Shown piece by piece: positions 1 through 11,205 of a stretch of DNA of 64,000 nt. Position 1 is the stretch's first letter, and every line of letters starts with the position of its first letter. The position numbers and the translations under genes are program-made. Location: the NCBI GenBank assembly GCA_016271365.2, contig CM057456.1:167417501-167481500 (forward strand), in the 5' to 3' direction. The notes beneath the pieces were generated by a model. It was not told the origin of the DNA and did no database searches. It saw only the letters and a list, made by a program, of their open reading frames with translations. The DNA comes from Neoceratodus forsteri (Eukaryota > Chordata > Ceratodontiformes > Ceratodontidae).

Positions 1-1
1 C

Positions 2-730
2 ATCCTACATTTGAGACCTCCCATCAAAGATCCGATTCCACCTTGGGATCTTCCCTTTGTTCTAGAGCGGCTTACACTGCCATCTTTGGAACCAGCCACA
101 GATTGCGAGCTGCATCTCCTAGCATGGAAGACGCTCTTTTTAGTTGCTGTTACTTCTGCCAGAAGAATTTCTGAGCTTCATGCACTGATGTGCATGGATC
201 CTTATTTAGTTTTTCACAAGGACAGGGTGTCCTTAAGAACGAATCCTAAGTTCCTTCCCAAAGTGGTCTTGGCTGTCACACTCAACCAGGACATTGACCT
301 TCCGGTGTATTATCCCAATCACTCTAACAGGGAAGAAGCATTATTACACACTCTGGAAGTACATAGGAGTCTCAGATACTATCTGGCCAGGACCAGAGCA
401 CACCGCAAGTTGGACCAGCTCTTTGTTTCCTTCACACACGGAATGCAAGGTGCACCTGTCTCAAAGCAGACACTTTCCAGCTGGCCAGTGTGATGTATCT
501 CATTCTGGTACCAGAAGCACAACAAACTATTACTGGGACTGGTAAAAGGTCATTCTATAAGAGGGGTGGCTACCTGCTTCTCTGGGCTCAAGAACATCTC
601 CACATCGGCCATCTGTGCGGCAGCAACCAGGAGCACTGTACACACCTTCATCAGGAATTACAGTTTGGATATTACCTCCAGGCGCAGAGCAGGTTTTGGC
701 TTGGAGGTCCTTCAGGGACTTTTGTCCTGA
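2..730 (+). pseudogene. DIRS-type tyrosine recombinase, one premature stop
   Basis: One reading frame is open from the window edge to a TGA at 728-730, broken only by an in-frame TGA at 491-493. The protein is the catalytic half of a tyrosine recombinase. The segment SARRISEL near residue 55 holds the first catalytic Arg. GHSIRGVATC, after the premature stop, matches the conserved H-x-x-R box. HTFIRNYSLD downstream is where the nucleophilic Tyr is expected. The ending GFGLEVLQGLLS is typical of vertebrate DIRS recombinases. The frame continues left of position 2, so the start is outside. The stop between the Arg and HxxR boxes would remove the active site, so this copy is probably inactive. 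Confidence 0.75.
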
Positions 731-848
731 AATATGACCAACATCTCTCCTATCCTGCTTCTGATAAGGAAAATAGTTCCCTAACTGCTTGGGAATCAGT
801 CCTAATGGTGTAACCTGCTACAAGAGCTGTTTCTTGAAGTAAGATAGT

Positions 849-1272
849 ACAGTTACTTAAGATCTCACCGTAACAGTAGATCTTTGAGAACAGCTCTTGC
901 AGTAAGTAGTTTCCCTCCCACCTTCCCCTCTGGAGGTTGAGTCTTCTGACCTAGTTTCTAGGCTACAGCATCTTTGATGACTTTCTACTACAAACCTTCC
1001 TTTGGAAGTGGATCCTTGGTCTCCCCTTCAGATGTTACCTTTGGGCCTTGAGTCTCCAGCGGGAGAACTGGGGATGTTGGGGAATCGCCCCCTTTTATGT
1101 GATGCCTGACATTGAGGAGGGGCCAACATCAGGGGCAGTCCCCCGCTGGATACTGCTAGCTAGAATTTTTCCATGGGGTCCTGGCACCTGCTGGCTTCAG
1201 TCCCAATGATGTAACCTGCTGCAAGTGCTATTCTCGAAGATCTACTGTTACGGTAAGTTCTTACGTAACTGT
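849..1272. repeat. Inverted repeat pair / internal complementary region of the DIRS element
   Basis: Arms 849-902 and 1219-1272 are reverse complements at 48 of 54 positions, spaced by 316 bases. The left arm also pairs locally with 813-833 (caagagctgtttcttgaag against ctttgagaacagctcttg), making a hairpin. This matches the terminal repeat plus internal complementary region that DIRS elements use to close a circular intermediate. Confidence 0.6.
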
Positions 1273-1275
1273 ACT

Positions 1276-1962
1276 TTCCTCATTCAAATCCAATCACAAC
1301 TCAGTTCCCTGTCCCTGTACATTACTAGGAATACCAACAGAATTAATAGAAATACAGGCAGCATACTGCAAAAAATTCAGAATAAAAAAAAAATCAGAGT
1401 GCAGAATTTCCACTAAAATGCTGAAATTAAATAGTGGGATAATTCTTAACCAGGCATCCCCTCAAAATATTTTTTTTTAAATGAATAAATACAGGTTCCA
1501 GGTAAAATTCTAGAGTCACTACTTAAATATTTAAGTTACCCACATGCCTAACAGTGATTTCAGTGACAGAGAGCAGCAGGGATTCACAAAGGGACAATCA
1601 TGTACCACAAATATAATCTGTATGAAATTGTGACCCAGTTCTTGGATAACAATACATCATAGACATCATTTCTGTAATACCTTGCAAAACATCTGCCACT
1701 TTACCACATTTGGCAGTCATTGAAAAAATGTCTTCCCTAGTTATTCACCCCCGTATTATAAACAGTAGAACCCAAACCAGCTAAACCATATAAAGATTCA
1801 TCACTGTAGGCCTTGTGTATTATGCAGACTGTGATACTTAACACTTGTAGGGTAAGTTAATGCATCTGCTTTTTTTTTGCTGCATATGCATCTCAGTTGC
1901 TATGGGGTCCTGACCATGTTTACCCTTCCTCAAGCCAAGCTAGCTACAGTACAGTATGTCTT
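1276..1962. other. No clear gene; tiny possible CR1 relic
   Basis: AT-rich DNA without a gene. At about 1579-1635 the plus strand reads QGFTKGQSCTTNIICMKL. This resembles the RT box found in the CR1 copies of this window (HGFTKGRSCQTNLI), so a heavily decayed CR1 fragment is possible. The rest shows nothing I recognise. Confidence 0.35.
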
Positions 1963-2254
1963 ACAACTCCTGGTAGGTGGGGGGGTGGAACTTGCCATCC
2001 AAAATAGTAGCAGTGTAATTGTACTACAGCCGTACCAGCTACACCCATCAGGACCCATCTGACATCTCAAACACCACTATCCAGGAATTACTCAACGGAT
2101 CTAACTTCTTCAAGGTGGGCTGAACAAGGGGATATCTAAATTGTGCAAATCAAATTTAGGATTGCCATTTAAATCTCAAAACTATATCTAGCCTCATTGC
2201 AACAGCCCTGCCTGTGAGACACCCTTATGCCACCAGGGTTGAGTTGGCACTAAG

Positions 2255-3367
2255 ATGGCAGATCCGAGGGATCCTCAGCCCACTACACCCCTGTCTGTGG
2301 AACAACAACTGGGTAATATAACTTTCTTGCTTAATAAAGTTATTTTGGACACCGCTGCTCTTATTGGGACTACGGCCAGCACTAAAACAGATGTATAGAA
2401 ACTCACAAACAGGATAACAGACAATGAAGCACAGGTTAAGCAGCAAAAGGAAGCTCTGCATGACCATCACTGCCAACTGGGAGAGCACCATGGACAAATT
2501 CAATATTTGCTGGCTAAGGTAGATGACTTGGAAAACTGAGGGAGGAGGAAGAATATCAGGGTTGTGGGTTTACTAGAGGGGGCCGAAGGAAATGACATGC
2601 CAACCTTGCTGCAACGTGCCCTCCCATTAATGTTAAAAATTGTCAACCAACCCCCACCGGAGCTGGAGAGGGCCCACAGATCTCTTGCACCCAGACCATA
2701 GCCAGGCCAACGACCTCGTCCTATACTGTGCAAGTTTTCCCACTACCCAACCAAGGAGATATATCTAAGAGCTGCAAGGGACCCAAAGGATCTGCGATGG
2801 GAGGGAAAGCCGTTCTAAATTTACCAGGACTTCTCATACGACTTGGCCCGCAGGAGGCACACTAATGGCCCTGTGAAACAAGTGCTTTATCAACTTAGCA
2901 TTCCGGCGTCCCTAAGGTACCCTGCCCAACTCAGGATCCAGTTCAGAGGGGACTACATTACATTTAATAAGCCATAAGAGGTGGAAATGTTCCTGGATGA
3001 TATCGCGGGTGAAAGAGTAACTCCTCGTCCGCAACCGTTCATGCCTCGTGGCAAGGCCCAACATCCAATGGATACTGCGCAGAGACCGACACATGATGGG
3101 CGAAACTCTAGATCCCCAGCTCCAGTAGTAGATAACTCATCAGAATGGCAAAGAACACATCAGGGGAGACAGAGGAAAAAGGCCGCCACAAAGCAACGCA
3201 AGAGCACATCGAAACCGAGGAGTTACGCCAAAAGATCCCGGTCCAGAAGCAAGCAGAGGTGGGTGCAACACTCCAAAGGTAGCGGATTGTCCACTTATTC
3301 CACCCCAGTGAAGCTTTCTAACCATTACCAATCTCTTGGAGATCTTCTCCCTTTTGACTTACCCTAG
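2255..3367 (+). pseudogene. L1 ORF1 (RNA-binding chaperone) with five in-frame stops
   Basis: A single frame runs from ATG 2255 (MADPRDPQPT) to the stop at 3365-3367, 371 codons. It is interrupted by stops at 2396, 2537, 2699, 2816 and 2975 but by no frameshift. L1 ORF1p binds L1 RNA as a coiled-coil trimer. Visible here are a helical Q/E-rich N-terminal half, then LEN-x-GRRKNIRVVGLLEG (residues 93-109), which is the start of the RRM fold, then ERAHRSLAPRP and PRPILCKFSHYPTKEIYL of the RRM/C-terminal domain. It ends in a basic tail from about residue 250 (RKKAATKQRKSTSKPRSYAK). The ATG was chosen because it begins the frame holding all these motifs. Confidence 0.8.
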
Positions 3368-5256
3368 AGGAGCTCTTCTCAGGTGGACCGTATGGAACAG
3401 ACAATGCCAGACCTTGCGGAAGATTGGGCCCCGAACTCTGGAGACTGGGCAGTGAATACAGGCAGTCCCTAATCTAACCCAGAAGTTGATCCCCCATCGG
3501 ACACGTTTACAGTGGGATGAAGACCGGAATCCAGTCTTGGAAGCACACAGGTAAGGGGTTGCGGCTATCCCCCCCCCCCGCTATTTCCTAGGAGGTGCCC
3601 CATCCCTGTCCCGCAGGGTCTATACATTCAAGATTCAGATGCCCTGCCCACTGTTGAGATGTGGAGGTAGGCAACATGTTCGATGCAGGGGGTTTCTGTT
3701 TTGAGACCTCTCCTTCTTTCACCATCCCTCCAAGGATAGCCGCAATGCCTATTTTGTGATGTTCTACTTATCGATGCTTAGCTGATGCAGCTATGAGACA
3801 TTACTGGACATTAGTTTCCTGCTAAATTACGAGCTCTGTTTTTTGGGGGTTTTTTAGCTCATTCTTGTGGTTTTACAGTTGAACTATGTTTTTTATTAAT
3901 AGCGGTCAGAGTCCATTTTGGGTTAGAAAGGTATGTGGCTGTACAGCTGACAGGAGGTTCCTACCTATACATAGTGATGCAGTTAGCCCTAGATAGACAC
4001 AACATGGCCTAATCAGCCTATTCTTTAGCTAGAAATAGTAGACAGCATGGAAATGGCTAAAATCCAAAACTAATGTGGCCAAGGAAAGTGTGCCCCATAA
4101 CCTGCTGCCTTTTACAAGCAAAGCACCCCAGTTCATCTAGATAGCTCCTATTCGCTTCTAAGGCTAAGGCTAATTGCTTTCTAAATGTCATCCAGTCTGG
4201 ATGAGATCACATCAGGGGTCAAGGTTTGCCGAGTATTCATAGCTACCATGACAGGACTGGGGGCAACCCCCCTTCTCGGCCATTATAGACTAGACCTGGA
4301 CCAGGTCTTGTCGTTTAGCCTCCTGTCGGCACCCCAAAGAGAGAACAGGAAACACGACATGTAGAGCTTACACTGAATTTAAAGCACAACGCCTATTACA
4401 TTAGGACAGGCAGCAAACAAGAGGAACCACAATCCTTTCTCAGAGGACAGCTGGGGAGATTGCTGAATGGACTTGGGCTGTGGTGGCATCCCTGCCTTAG
4501 TAAGGGTGTTACTTCCGATGCTGTAACTACTGTAGTTTATAGCAGCTAGTAGGACTGTGTAGAAGGCAGTTGGACAGCCATAATCATGTGGAAGTGGCAA
4601 CAGGCTCTGCCCTTACTGAAGGGAATTGAGAGTCTCAGGGGTCCTAAGCTGCATACATTAATTAGAGGATAGTGGGATGAACAAACACGGATCACAAGGG
4701 TGGCTGGTACCCCAGATGGCTTGGATCTATTTCTCCCAGATAGCTCTTATCTTGTTTGACAAGATCAACCACAATACACCCCCATGAGGTGTAGAACTTG
4801 AACATTCGGAGGGGGATCTATCCCATACCTCCCTGGTCAGTGATGGCTCTACACTATCTACTAATTTCACCTCTCTGAAAGTGTAAGAACGCCAAGTCTG
4901 TATTTCAAACCTACCTCCTACTTGCCTCAGACACCAGTGTTGTGTATGTCAAAATCCGGGGAGATGCCTTTCCCTGTAGCTCAGTATAGCTCTAATGGGC
5001 GACCACTGTTGGGGGGTAAGTGCCTTCCTGGACCAGAATGAGGAGTTTTCAATGTTAAGTAAGATAAAACTAGTGATATCTGGTTCCATCTTAGGAGCAA
5101 TACCGCCGAACAGGGCTGAATCCAACTCTAGTAACAGAGTATCTACCAGTGGGGATTATAGGGGAATTTTTGATGTGGATAGGGATCCCAAAGCACACAA
5201 GAGGATGGCTAGTATAATTATCATCAGATTGCAGGCAAAATGGAGACACAATGACT
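3368..5256 (+). other. Long L1 inter-ORF spacer, no gene recognised
   Basis: 1,889 bases separate ORF1 from ORF2, where most L1s have well under 100. I see no domain in any frame. There is a C-run at 3570-3581. A 12-base inverted pair occurs nearby: ttgcggctatcc near 3558 and ggatagccgcaa near 3734. A nested insertion inside the spacer is possible, but I could not find its ends. Confidence 0.5.
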
Positions 5257-8200
5257 ATGGCTGATCCTAACAATATAACTGCCACTTCCTGGAATGTAAG
5301 GGGGTTAAACTCCCCAGTGAAATGGAAAATGGTCTTATCCCACCTAAAAAAAACTAGACACCCAGGTAGCCTTCCTTCAGGAGACTAAACTGAGTTCCAA
5401 CGAAGCCTCCAAGTTGGTCAGAGATTGGGTTGGTAAACAAGTTCATAGTGTGGTGGGTTCAGCCAAAAGGGGGATCTCCATTCTGCTGCATAAGAAGCTG
5501 CAATGGCTGCCTATAGAGGTTCATACAGGTGAAAAAGGAAGGTGGATTATTCTAAAAGTCTCCACACCCACAGGCCTCCTGATACTGGTTAATGTGTATG
5601 GCCCAAATGAAGACTCCCCAAAATTTTTCCGCACCATTTCCCCAAAAATTATGGATGTCACTTACAACAATCCAGACATACTAGTGGGAGAGGACTTCAG
5701 TCTGGTAATGGACCACCTGCTGGACAGATCCAATGTCAAACTGGAACCCCATCAGAGATCCCTCCATGCCCTGCATGAGCTTATAACACTGCACCAGCTG
5801 TCGGACACGTGGAGGGTACTAAATCCTATGGTCAAGGATTTTACCTTCTTCTCAGCCCCGAGGGCTATGGTCAACAGATTAGATTTCTGGTTCACTTCTC
5901 CTACCCTGTCATCGGCCACCACTGCGGTTCGGATCTCCCCCATATACATCTGAGACCATGTACTGGTATCCATTACTTTCCTCCCACCCACACAAATTAC
6001 CAGATCATTAAGGTGGTGACTAGACCCCCTTTTAATGCATGATAAAGAATTTATTCCATGGTTGCACAAGGAAACAGAGGGCTTCTTCAAGGATAACCCA
6101 GCTGGTTTGGCATCAGCCGCCAATATCTGGGAAGCCTATAAGGCCACCATATGGGGCAAAATAATTGGTTTTGCCTCCTATAGATGAAAGTAGTGAGAAA
6201 AGGAACAAAAACGCCTTGAATTGGATCTTAGTGTATTGGAGGACAAGTATAAATCGTGTCCCTCTATGCTGCAGTCACCTTCAGTGGTAGCAAAACCTAC
6301 AGTCCTCAGACTAAAACTTAATGAACTGGCAACTAGAAAAGCCGAACTATATGTACACAGGGTGCAACATAGGTATTGGGCGGAGGGAGAAAAAGCAAGT
6401 AAACTGCTGGCCTATAGGTTAAAACAAAAAGAGGCGGAGAGAGTGATCCTTCAGATGAGAGATGGGGCAGGGACGTTAAACCCCAATCCCAAGGCAATGA
6501 ATGCCATTATAATTTATGACTCATTTCTACAAATCCTTATATACATCCCAAGCACAGTGGGACAAGGATACGTTTCTCCAATTTATAGGATCCCTATCTC
6601 TCCCTAAACTAACAGAAACTCAGAAGGAAGCGCTGGACCAGAAGATAACCAATAAGGAAATAGCCACAACCATAGCTAGTATAGCCCTACATAAGGCTCC
6701 CGGGGGGATGGTTTTCCTGCAGATTTTTACAAAACGGTCCAGCACCTGATCACCACTCTGTTGTCTTATATGCTGCAGAAGGCCCAGTCAAACTGCATGC
6801 TTCCCTTCACCCTGTCAGAGGCCATAATAACAGTTCTTTCCAAGGAAGGAAAAGACCATACCCTACCAGCAAGTTACAGGCCCATTTCCCTCATCAATAC
6901 AGATGCCAAGATCTTGGCTAAAGTATTGGCCTCCCGGCTGGAAAAAACTTCTTCCAGACCTGGTGCACCCTTCCCAAGTGGGTTTTGACTGGGGTAGAAT
7001 AAGTTCTGACCATATATGGGCTCTGATTTCCCTAATGCAAGTAGCGAAGACACTACCGACATCAGCCACAGCAATCACCATTGACTTCGAAAAGGTCTTT
7101 GACTCGGTAGAATGAAAATACCTGCACGCCGTGTTGGAAAGATTTAACATAGGCCCATACTTTGCCTCTTGGATTAAAATGTTATACACTGGCCCTGTAG
7201 CATGGATACTTACCAATGGCAACTTGTCTGACACCTTTCGACTATATAGAGGGACGAGACAAGGTTGCCCCCTGTCCCCCCTGCTATTTGTTCTGGCAAT
7301 CGAACCACTTGCTGCAGCTTTGAGAACCCATCCAGAGATCCAGGGAATACTTATCAAGGACAAGCAATATACCACCAAATTATATACAGATGATTGTCTA
7401 ATATTAACTAGAAACTTACCTTTCAGCCTCCCCAGCATTCTGTCTATTCTAAAGGGTTCGGGGCTCTTTCAGGTCTAAAAATTAACCCCTCCAAATCTGA
7501 AATTCTGCCCCTAAGTGAGTTGTGTTCCCCAACCAGGCTAGACAATCTGGGCCTTGCATGGGCTCATGATACCATCAAATATCTGGGGATTAAAACTTCC
7601 CCTCAAATACAGTCCTTAATGGATATCAATTTCAAACCGCTGCTGGACACTCTTCAAAAAGACACGGCTAGATGGGAACACCTACACATGTCCCTAGCAG
7701 GAAAAATCTCTGTGATTAAGATGATGTTAGCCCCCAAGGTCTTTCATTTACTATCTCATATCCCTACCTAACTGCCTGAAGTATGGGCCAAGCGGCTAAA
7801 CAGCCTACTTAGTAGATTTTTAGGGGGTGCCTCCAAGCCCCGGTATAGTGCGGCTAAACTACAAGCCCAGAAGCTAAGAGGAGAATGGAACATGCCGGAT
7901 TTCACCCAGTATTCATAATAGTCAAATCCTTAAATGGGCTAAGCCCCTCGCCCTCCTCACCCTCTCTGGCCTGGATACAAATAGAGAGAGACTTGCTAGA
8001 TGGCCCCCTTCCTTCGGCCATTATGCCCTTTCCTCTCTCCAGGAAACTACAATAATGGCCCACTCTATACAACTCTCTCTTGGCTTGGCAAAAATTAGGG
8101 CTTCAAACCAAACACTGCCTCCACTTGAGCAGGTACACTCCGCTTTGGCTTCACCCTCACTGCTGTATTGAAAATATACCTTTCAGGTGGTCTAACTGGC

Positions 8201-9262
8201 AATCCAAACACATAGAAACCTGGAGAGACCCTAATACGGAGGGAGGTATGGCTCTGGACTCCTTCTTAGGGCTAAGGGCCAGATATGGTCCACCACAGAA
8301 ATAATTCTGGAGATACCTCCAAATAAGAAACCTCCTTTCTACCTGGGCCAAGCAAAAAAGTAGTTGTATGGTGTGTCTTAAAAATAAGAAAAAAACTGTG
8401 TGCCCCACTTCCGCTAGAGCCTTGTCTCCAACACCCAAAAGGAAGAGCGGGCACCATTCAAAAGTTTATGAGGGACTCTGCCCTCAACCCCTCCCTCCCC
8501 GCCAAACTCAAATGGGAAAAAAGATTGGGCTTCCCTATTACAGAACAATTATAGCAACTGGGCTGGCTGAGAATGCACCAAGCATGTTGTGACCAGAGAA
8601 GCTTACTCATTCAGAATAAAATTATGCATCTCTGGTACCGCACTCTCTCTCAGCTCAAAAGGATGGGACTGCTCGCAGCCGACACATGCTGGAGGTGCGA
8701 CAGCCCTGGGGCAGATCTCTTACATATACTCTGGGAATGTTCGCCTCTGCCATCATTATGGACTGCGGTAATTAACCACTGGTCTCGAGTTCTGGGGGTA
8801 CCCCTCCCATCAGCTCCAGAGCTCTGGATACTGGGCCTGCCTCACTCCAAGCTGGGATTGCCCAAATCCCAACTGTTATGGGTCATACAAGTATCAGTAG
8901 AAGTGAAGAGGCTAATCCTGCAACGGTGGAGAATGAAGTTGGTACCTACATTTATGGAGTGGCATAAAGCCACAGAAGGAGTTGCGCACTTGACCAGAAT
9001 GTCCTGTTATAAATCTGGAAACCTACCTAAATTTGAAAGTGTTTGGACCCCCTACCTTTCTTACTATGACCATATGCAAAAAGGGAAACTCATTACTTAC
9101 ATGAAAGATTTACTGTGCCCCCAAGTTCCTTGTAAAGTTGGTGGAATTTGTATGTTTATGAATGTTTACTGTCTCTCTCCTGACAGACCTCTTGAGTGCT
9201 ACCGGGTGGATATCCACTTGGTTTCCCCCACTATCCCCTCATCTCCTCATATTTCCCTATAG
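5257..9262 (+). pseudogene. L1 ORF2 (endonuclease-reverse transcriptase), frameshifted
   Basis: The reading starts at ATG 5257 with TSWNVRGLNSPVKW, the first endonuclease motif. It shifts frame in the A-run at 5344-5354 and continues as FLQETKL, NVYGPNEDSPKFF, VGEDFSLVMD (GDFN changed to EDFS) and NRLDFWF. RT motifs follow: SYRPISLIN near 6870, TIDFEKVFDSVE near 7080, TRQGCPLSPLLF near 7255, and the catalytic box YTDD at 7383-7394. The C-terminal zinc knuckle CWRCDSPGADLLHILWEC lies near 8690. At least eight frame changes and several stops separate these blocks. ORF2p nicks target DNA and reverse-transcribes L1 RNA; this copy cannot encode it. Confidence 0.8.
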
Positions 9263-9607
9263 AAGCTGAATTGTAACCTCTGCTACAGCCCCTCTCCCCC
9301 ATATGAACCACTGAACATAGGCTCCACTGTTCTATGAAACAACGGAGAATCGGGTAAGTCCATCTCATTGAGACCTTCTTTAACCCTAGGTAGAATGCAT
9401 CCTGTAGATAGCCTCAGTCAATTATGTTTATTTTATGCACTGTCTATGCTCTACTCATGTTGACATGACTGTTGTTTGTACTAAGTGGATATATGGTGGT
9501 GATGTTGTAAACCACTCAGTCATATGTGAAGAAAGCTCCAGTATTGTAATAATTATGAAATCACTCAATAAAAAGATTAGCAGTAAAAAACAACTCCTGG
9601 TAGGTGG

Positions 9608-9832
9608 CATCACTTAAGCTTATATATTAATGTAGCAAGCTGCTATTTTCAACATGAAGTTAGCATTTTAAAAAGACAATGATGTGGACTGAGAAGCAGC
9701 TTGTGCAGGTGAATCATTATGCTAGCCTAGATATTTCCAGGTTGCATTCAGTTAGCCTAACCAGAGGGAGCAGAAGGACAGAGGGATACAGATCTAAAAT
9801 AGAACTGTTTAACCCATTTGTGATTTAAAGTT
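9608..9832. other. No feature recognised
   Basis: About 225 bases of flanking DNA between the L1 target duplication and the next CR1. Neither strand shows a gene or repeat. Confidence 0.5.
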
Positions 9833-10495
9833 ACACTACGGAAATGTGGCCTCCAGAACTGGACACTGTATTCCAAATGAGACCTCACCAGTGATCTGTA
9901 CAGTGGCATCACCACCTCCTTCCTTCTGCTGGTGATGCCTCTCCCTATGCACCCCAGCATCCCAGTGGCTCCCCCCACAGCCTTGGTACATTGTTTAGCC
10001 ACCTTTAGGTCATCCAATATGATTGATCCCAAATCTCTTTCCTGTTTGGCGACCATCAGTTCCCCCCCTCCTCCCCCGTAATCCTCCCCTGTGTTCCTGC
10101 AACCCAAATGCATGATTTTGCACTTTTTTACATTAAATCTCAGCTGCCACACTTTGGACCATTCTTCCAGTTTACCTAGGTCCCTCCTCATTTTTTCCAC
10201 CCTTCCTGGAGTGTTCACCCTGTTGTAGATCTTACTGTCATTCACAAAAAGGCACACTTTCCTCTCCAGCTCCTCCGTAATTTCACTTATGAAGACATTA
10301 AACAGGACTGGGCCCAGGACAGATCCCCGTGGCACCCTGCTGGTCACACTCCTTTCCTTAGATTGAGCACCATTTACCATGGCTCTCTATTTTCTATCAT
10401 TCAACCAGTTCCTAATCCAGTTAGCACCTTGTGACCCACTCCCAGGCTGCCTAGTTTGTTCACAAGTCATATGTGAAATGGTATCTTGGTCCCTA
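9833..10495 (-). mobile_element. CR1 LINE fragment, RT C-terminal part
   Basis: The minus strand reads through the second half of a CR1 reverse transcriptase. SVLGPVLFNVFISEI is followed by the active-site strand CLFVNDSKI, where CR1 has FADDTKI, so both the Ala and the second catalytic Asp are changed. Then come EEWSKVWQLRFNVKKCKIMH, GGATGMLGCIGRGITSRRK and LVRSHLEYSVQFWRPHF, the usual CR1 C-terminal blocks. The best open stretch is 10380 to about 9835. Both ends are truncated. It cannot be functional because of the altered catalytic box. Confidence 0.8.
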
Positions 10496-11205
10496 CTAAA
10501 TGCAATTCATGTTTATGTTTATGTTTATGTTTAAGCCCATGAAACATCATTATCTAGTTAATGCATTTGAAGCCATAATGGCTGTGCCAGAGTTTTTTTT
10601 TTATTATGGTATTTCTCCCCTGGCCCCAGTTGACCCTTTCTACTGCCGTCCTCCCAGCTCCATCACCCAACCTTCAGGCACCTACTTTCTTACTCCCATG
10701 GCTTACGTGGCAGGATTATGGGGAACCCCCAACTCGACCCCCCAAGACCGAATCCAGTGTTTGGGAGGTGTCTTTTTGGGGGCAGCACCTGTGGTGGATG
10801 GCTATCGTGCCGCTCAACCAGAACCACAATTTTCTCTTGCAGTGCCAACAATGGCCGAGCTGCATGTGTGTCTGCACACAGCATGCCGGTCAGCTGCTCC
10901 GCCTCTGTGCCCCTACTGTACAGGACCTTGTGTTCCAACACCTAGCCTCTGCTATGTGTCAGGCAAATGTCGGGTTCTGTTTCCCACCCTTCCCGGGAGA
11001 GGAGAGCTGTCCTCTGGATGCTTGATCCTCTCCCACCCCAGTTGACCCCCAGCAACCTGCTTGCACCATGAACATGGGTTGCTGGCATTGCAGGAGGTAA
11101 GGCATCACTGCCTCAGCCCTCCACAACACCACGCTTGCCAAGAAGCATATGTTCTGAAAAGCAAAGAAGCAAAACACGTTAAAATCATCCAAGGCCACAA
11201 TCGAG
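10496..11205. other. Unassigned stretch with a (TTTATG)n run
   Basis: A hexamer tract of about four TTTATG units lies at 10508-10533. The rest is C-rich DNA with open but unrecognised frames (10500-11045 and 10606-11025). A 10-base match, cccagttgac, occurs near 10626 and 11037. I see no domain, signal peptide or splice-supported exon and make no gene call. Confidence 0.4.

Larger units (their letters stand above)
1..1275 (+). mobile_element. DIRS-like retrotransposon, 3' part
   Basis: The element enters from the left edge with a tyrosine-recombinase reading frame, followed by about 540 bases of non-coding DNA rich in inverted repeats. DIRS elements integrate with a tyrosine recombinase rather than a DDE integrase, and carry inverted termini plus an internal complementary region. 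Here a 54-base segment at 849-902 is repeated in inverted orientation at 1219-1272 with 48 of 54 matching bases. A direct copy of the bases leading into 1219 lies at 797-835. I place the 3' end near 1275, where the inverted copy stops. The RT/RNase H part would lie left of the window. Family assignment rests on the recombinase motifs and these repeats. Confidence 0.75.
1963..9607 (+). mobile_element. Full-length L1-clade LINE with target-site duplications
   Basis: The 18-base sequence acaactcctggtaggtgg occurs at 1963-1980 and again, unchanged, at 9590-9607, directly after a short A-run. Between them lie a 274-base 5' region, ORF1 (2255-3367), an 1,889-base spacer, ORF2 (about 5257-9262), a 3' UTR, an AATAAA at 9567-9572 and a poly-A stretch ending at 9590. 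That is the complete L1 plan, giving an element of about 7.6 kb at 1981-9589. Both ORFs are broken, so it cannot move on its own. The perfect duplication shows how it arrived: target-primed reverse transcription with no 5' truncation. Confidence 0.85.

Noticed and set aside
2225..2733. Minus-strand frames overlapping L1 ORF1
   Set aside because: They are antisense shadows of the ORF1 coding sequence, whose plus-strand motifs are clear.
10500..11045. A 181-codon plus-strand frame
   Set aside because: It begins in a (TTTATG)n tract, overlaps another open frame of similar length, has a Cys/Pro-rich composition without pattern and matches no family I know.
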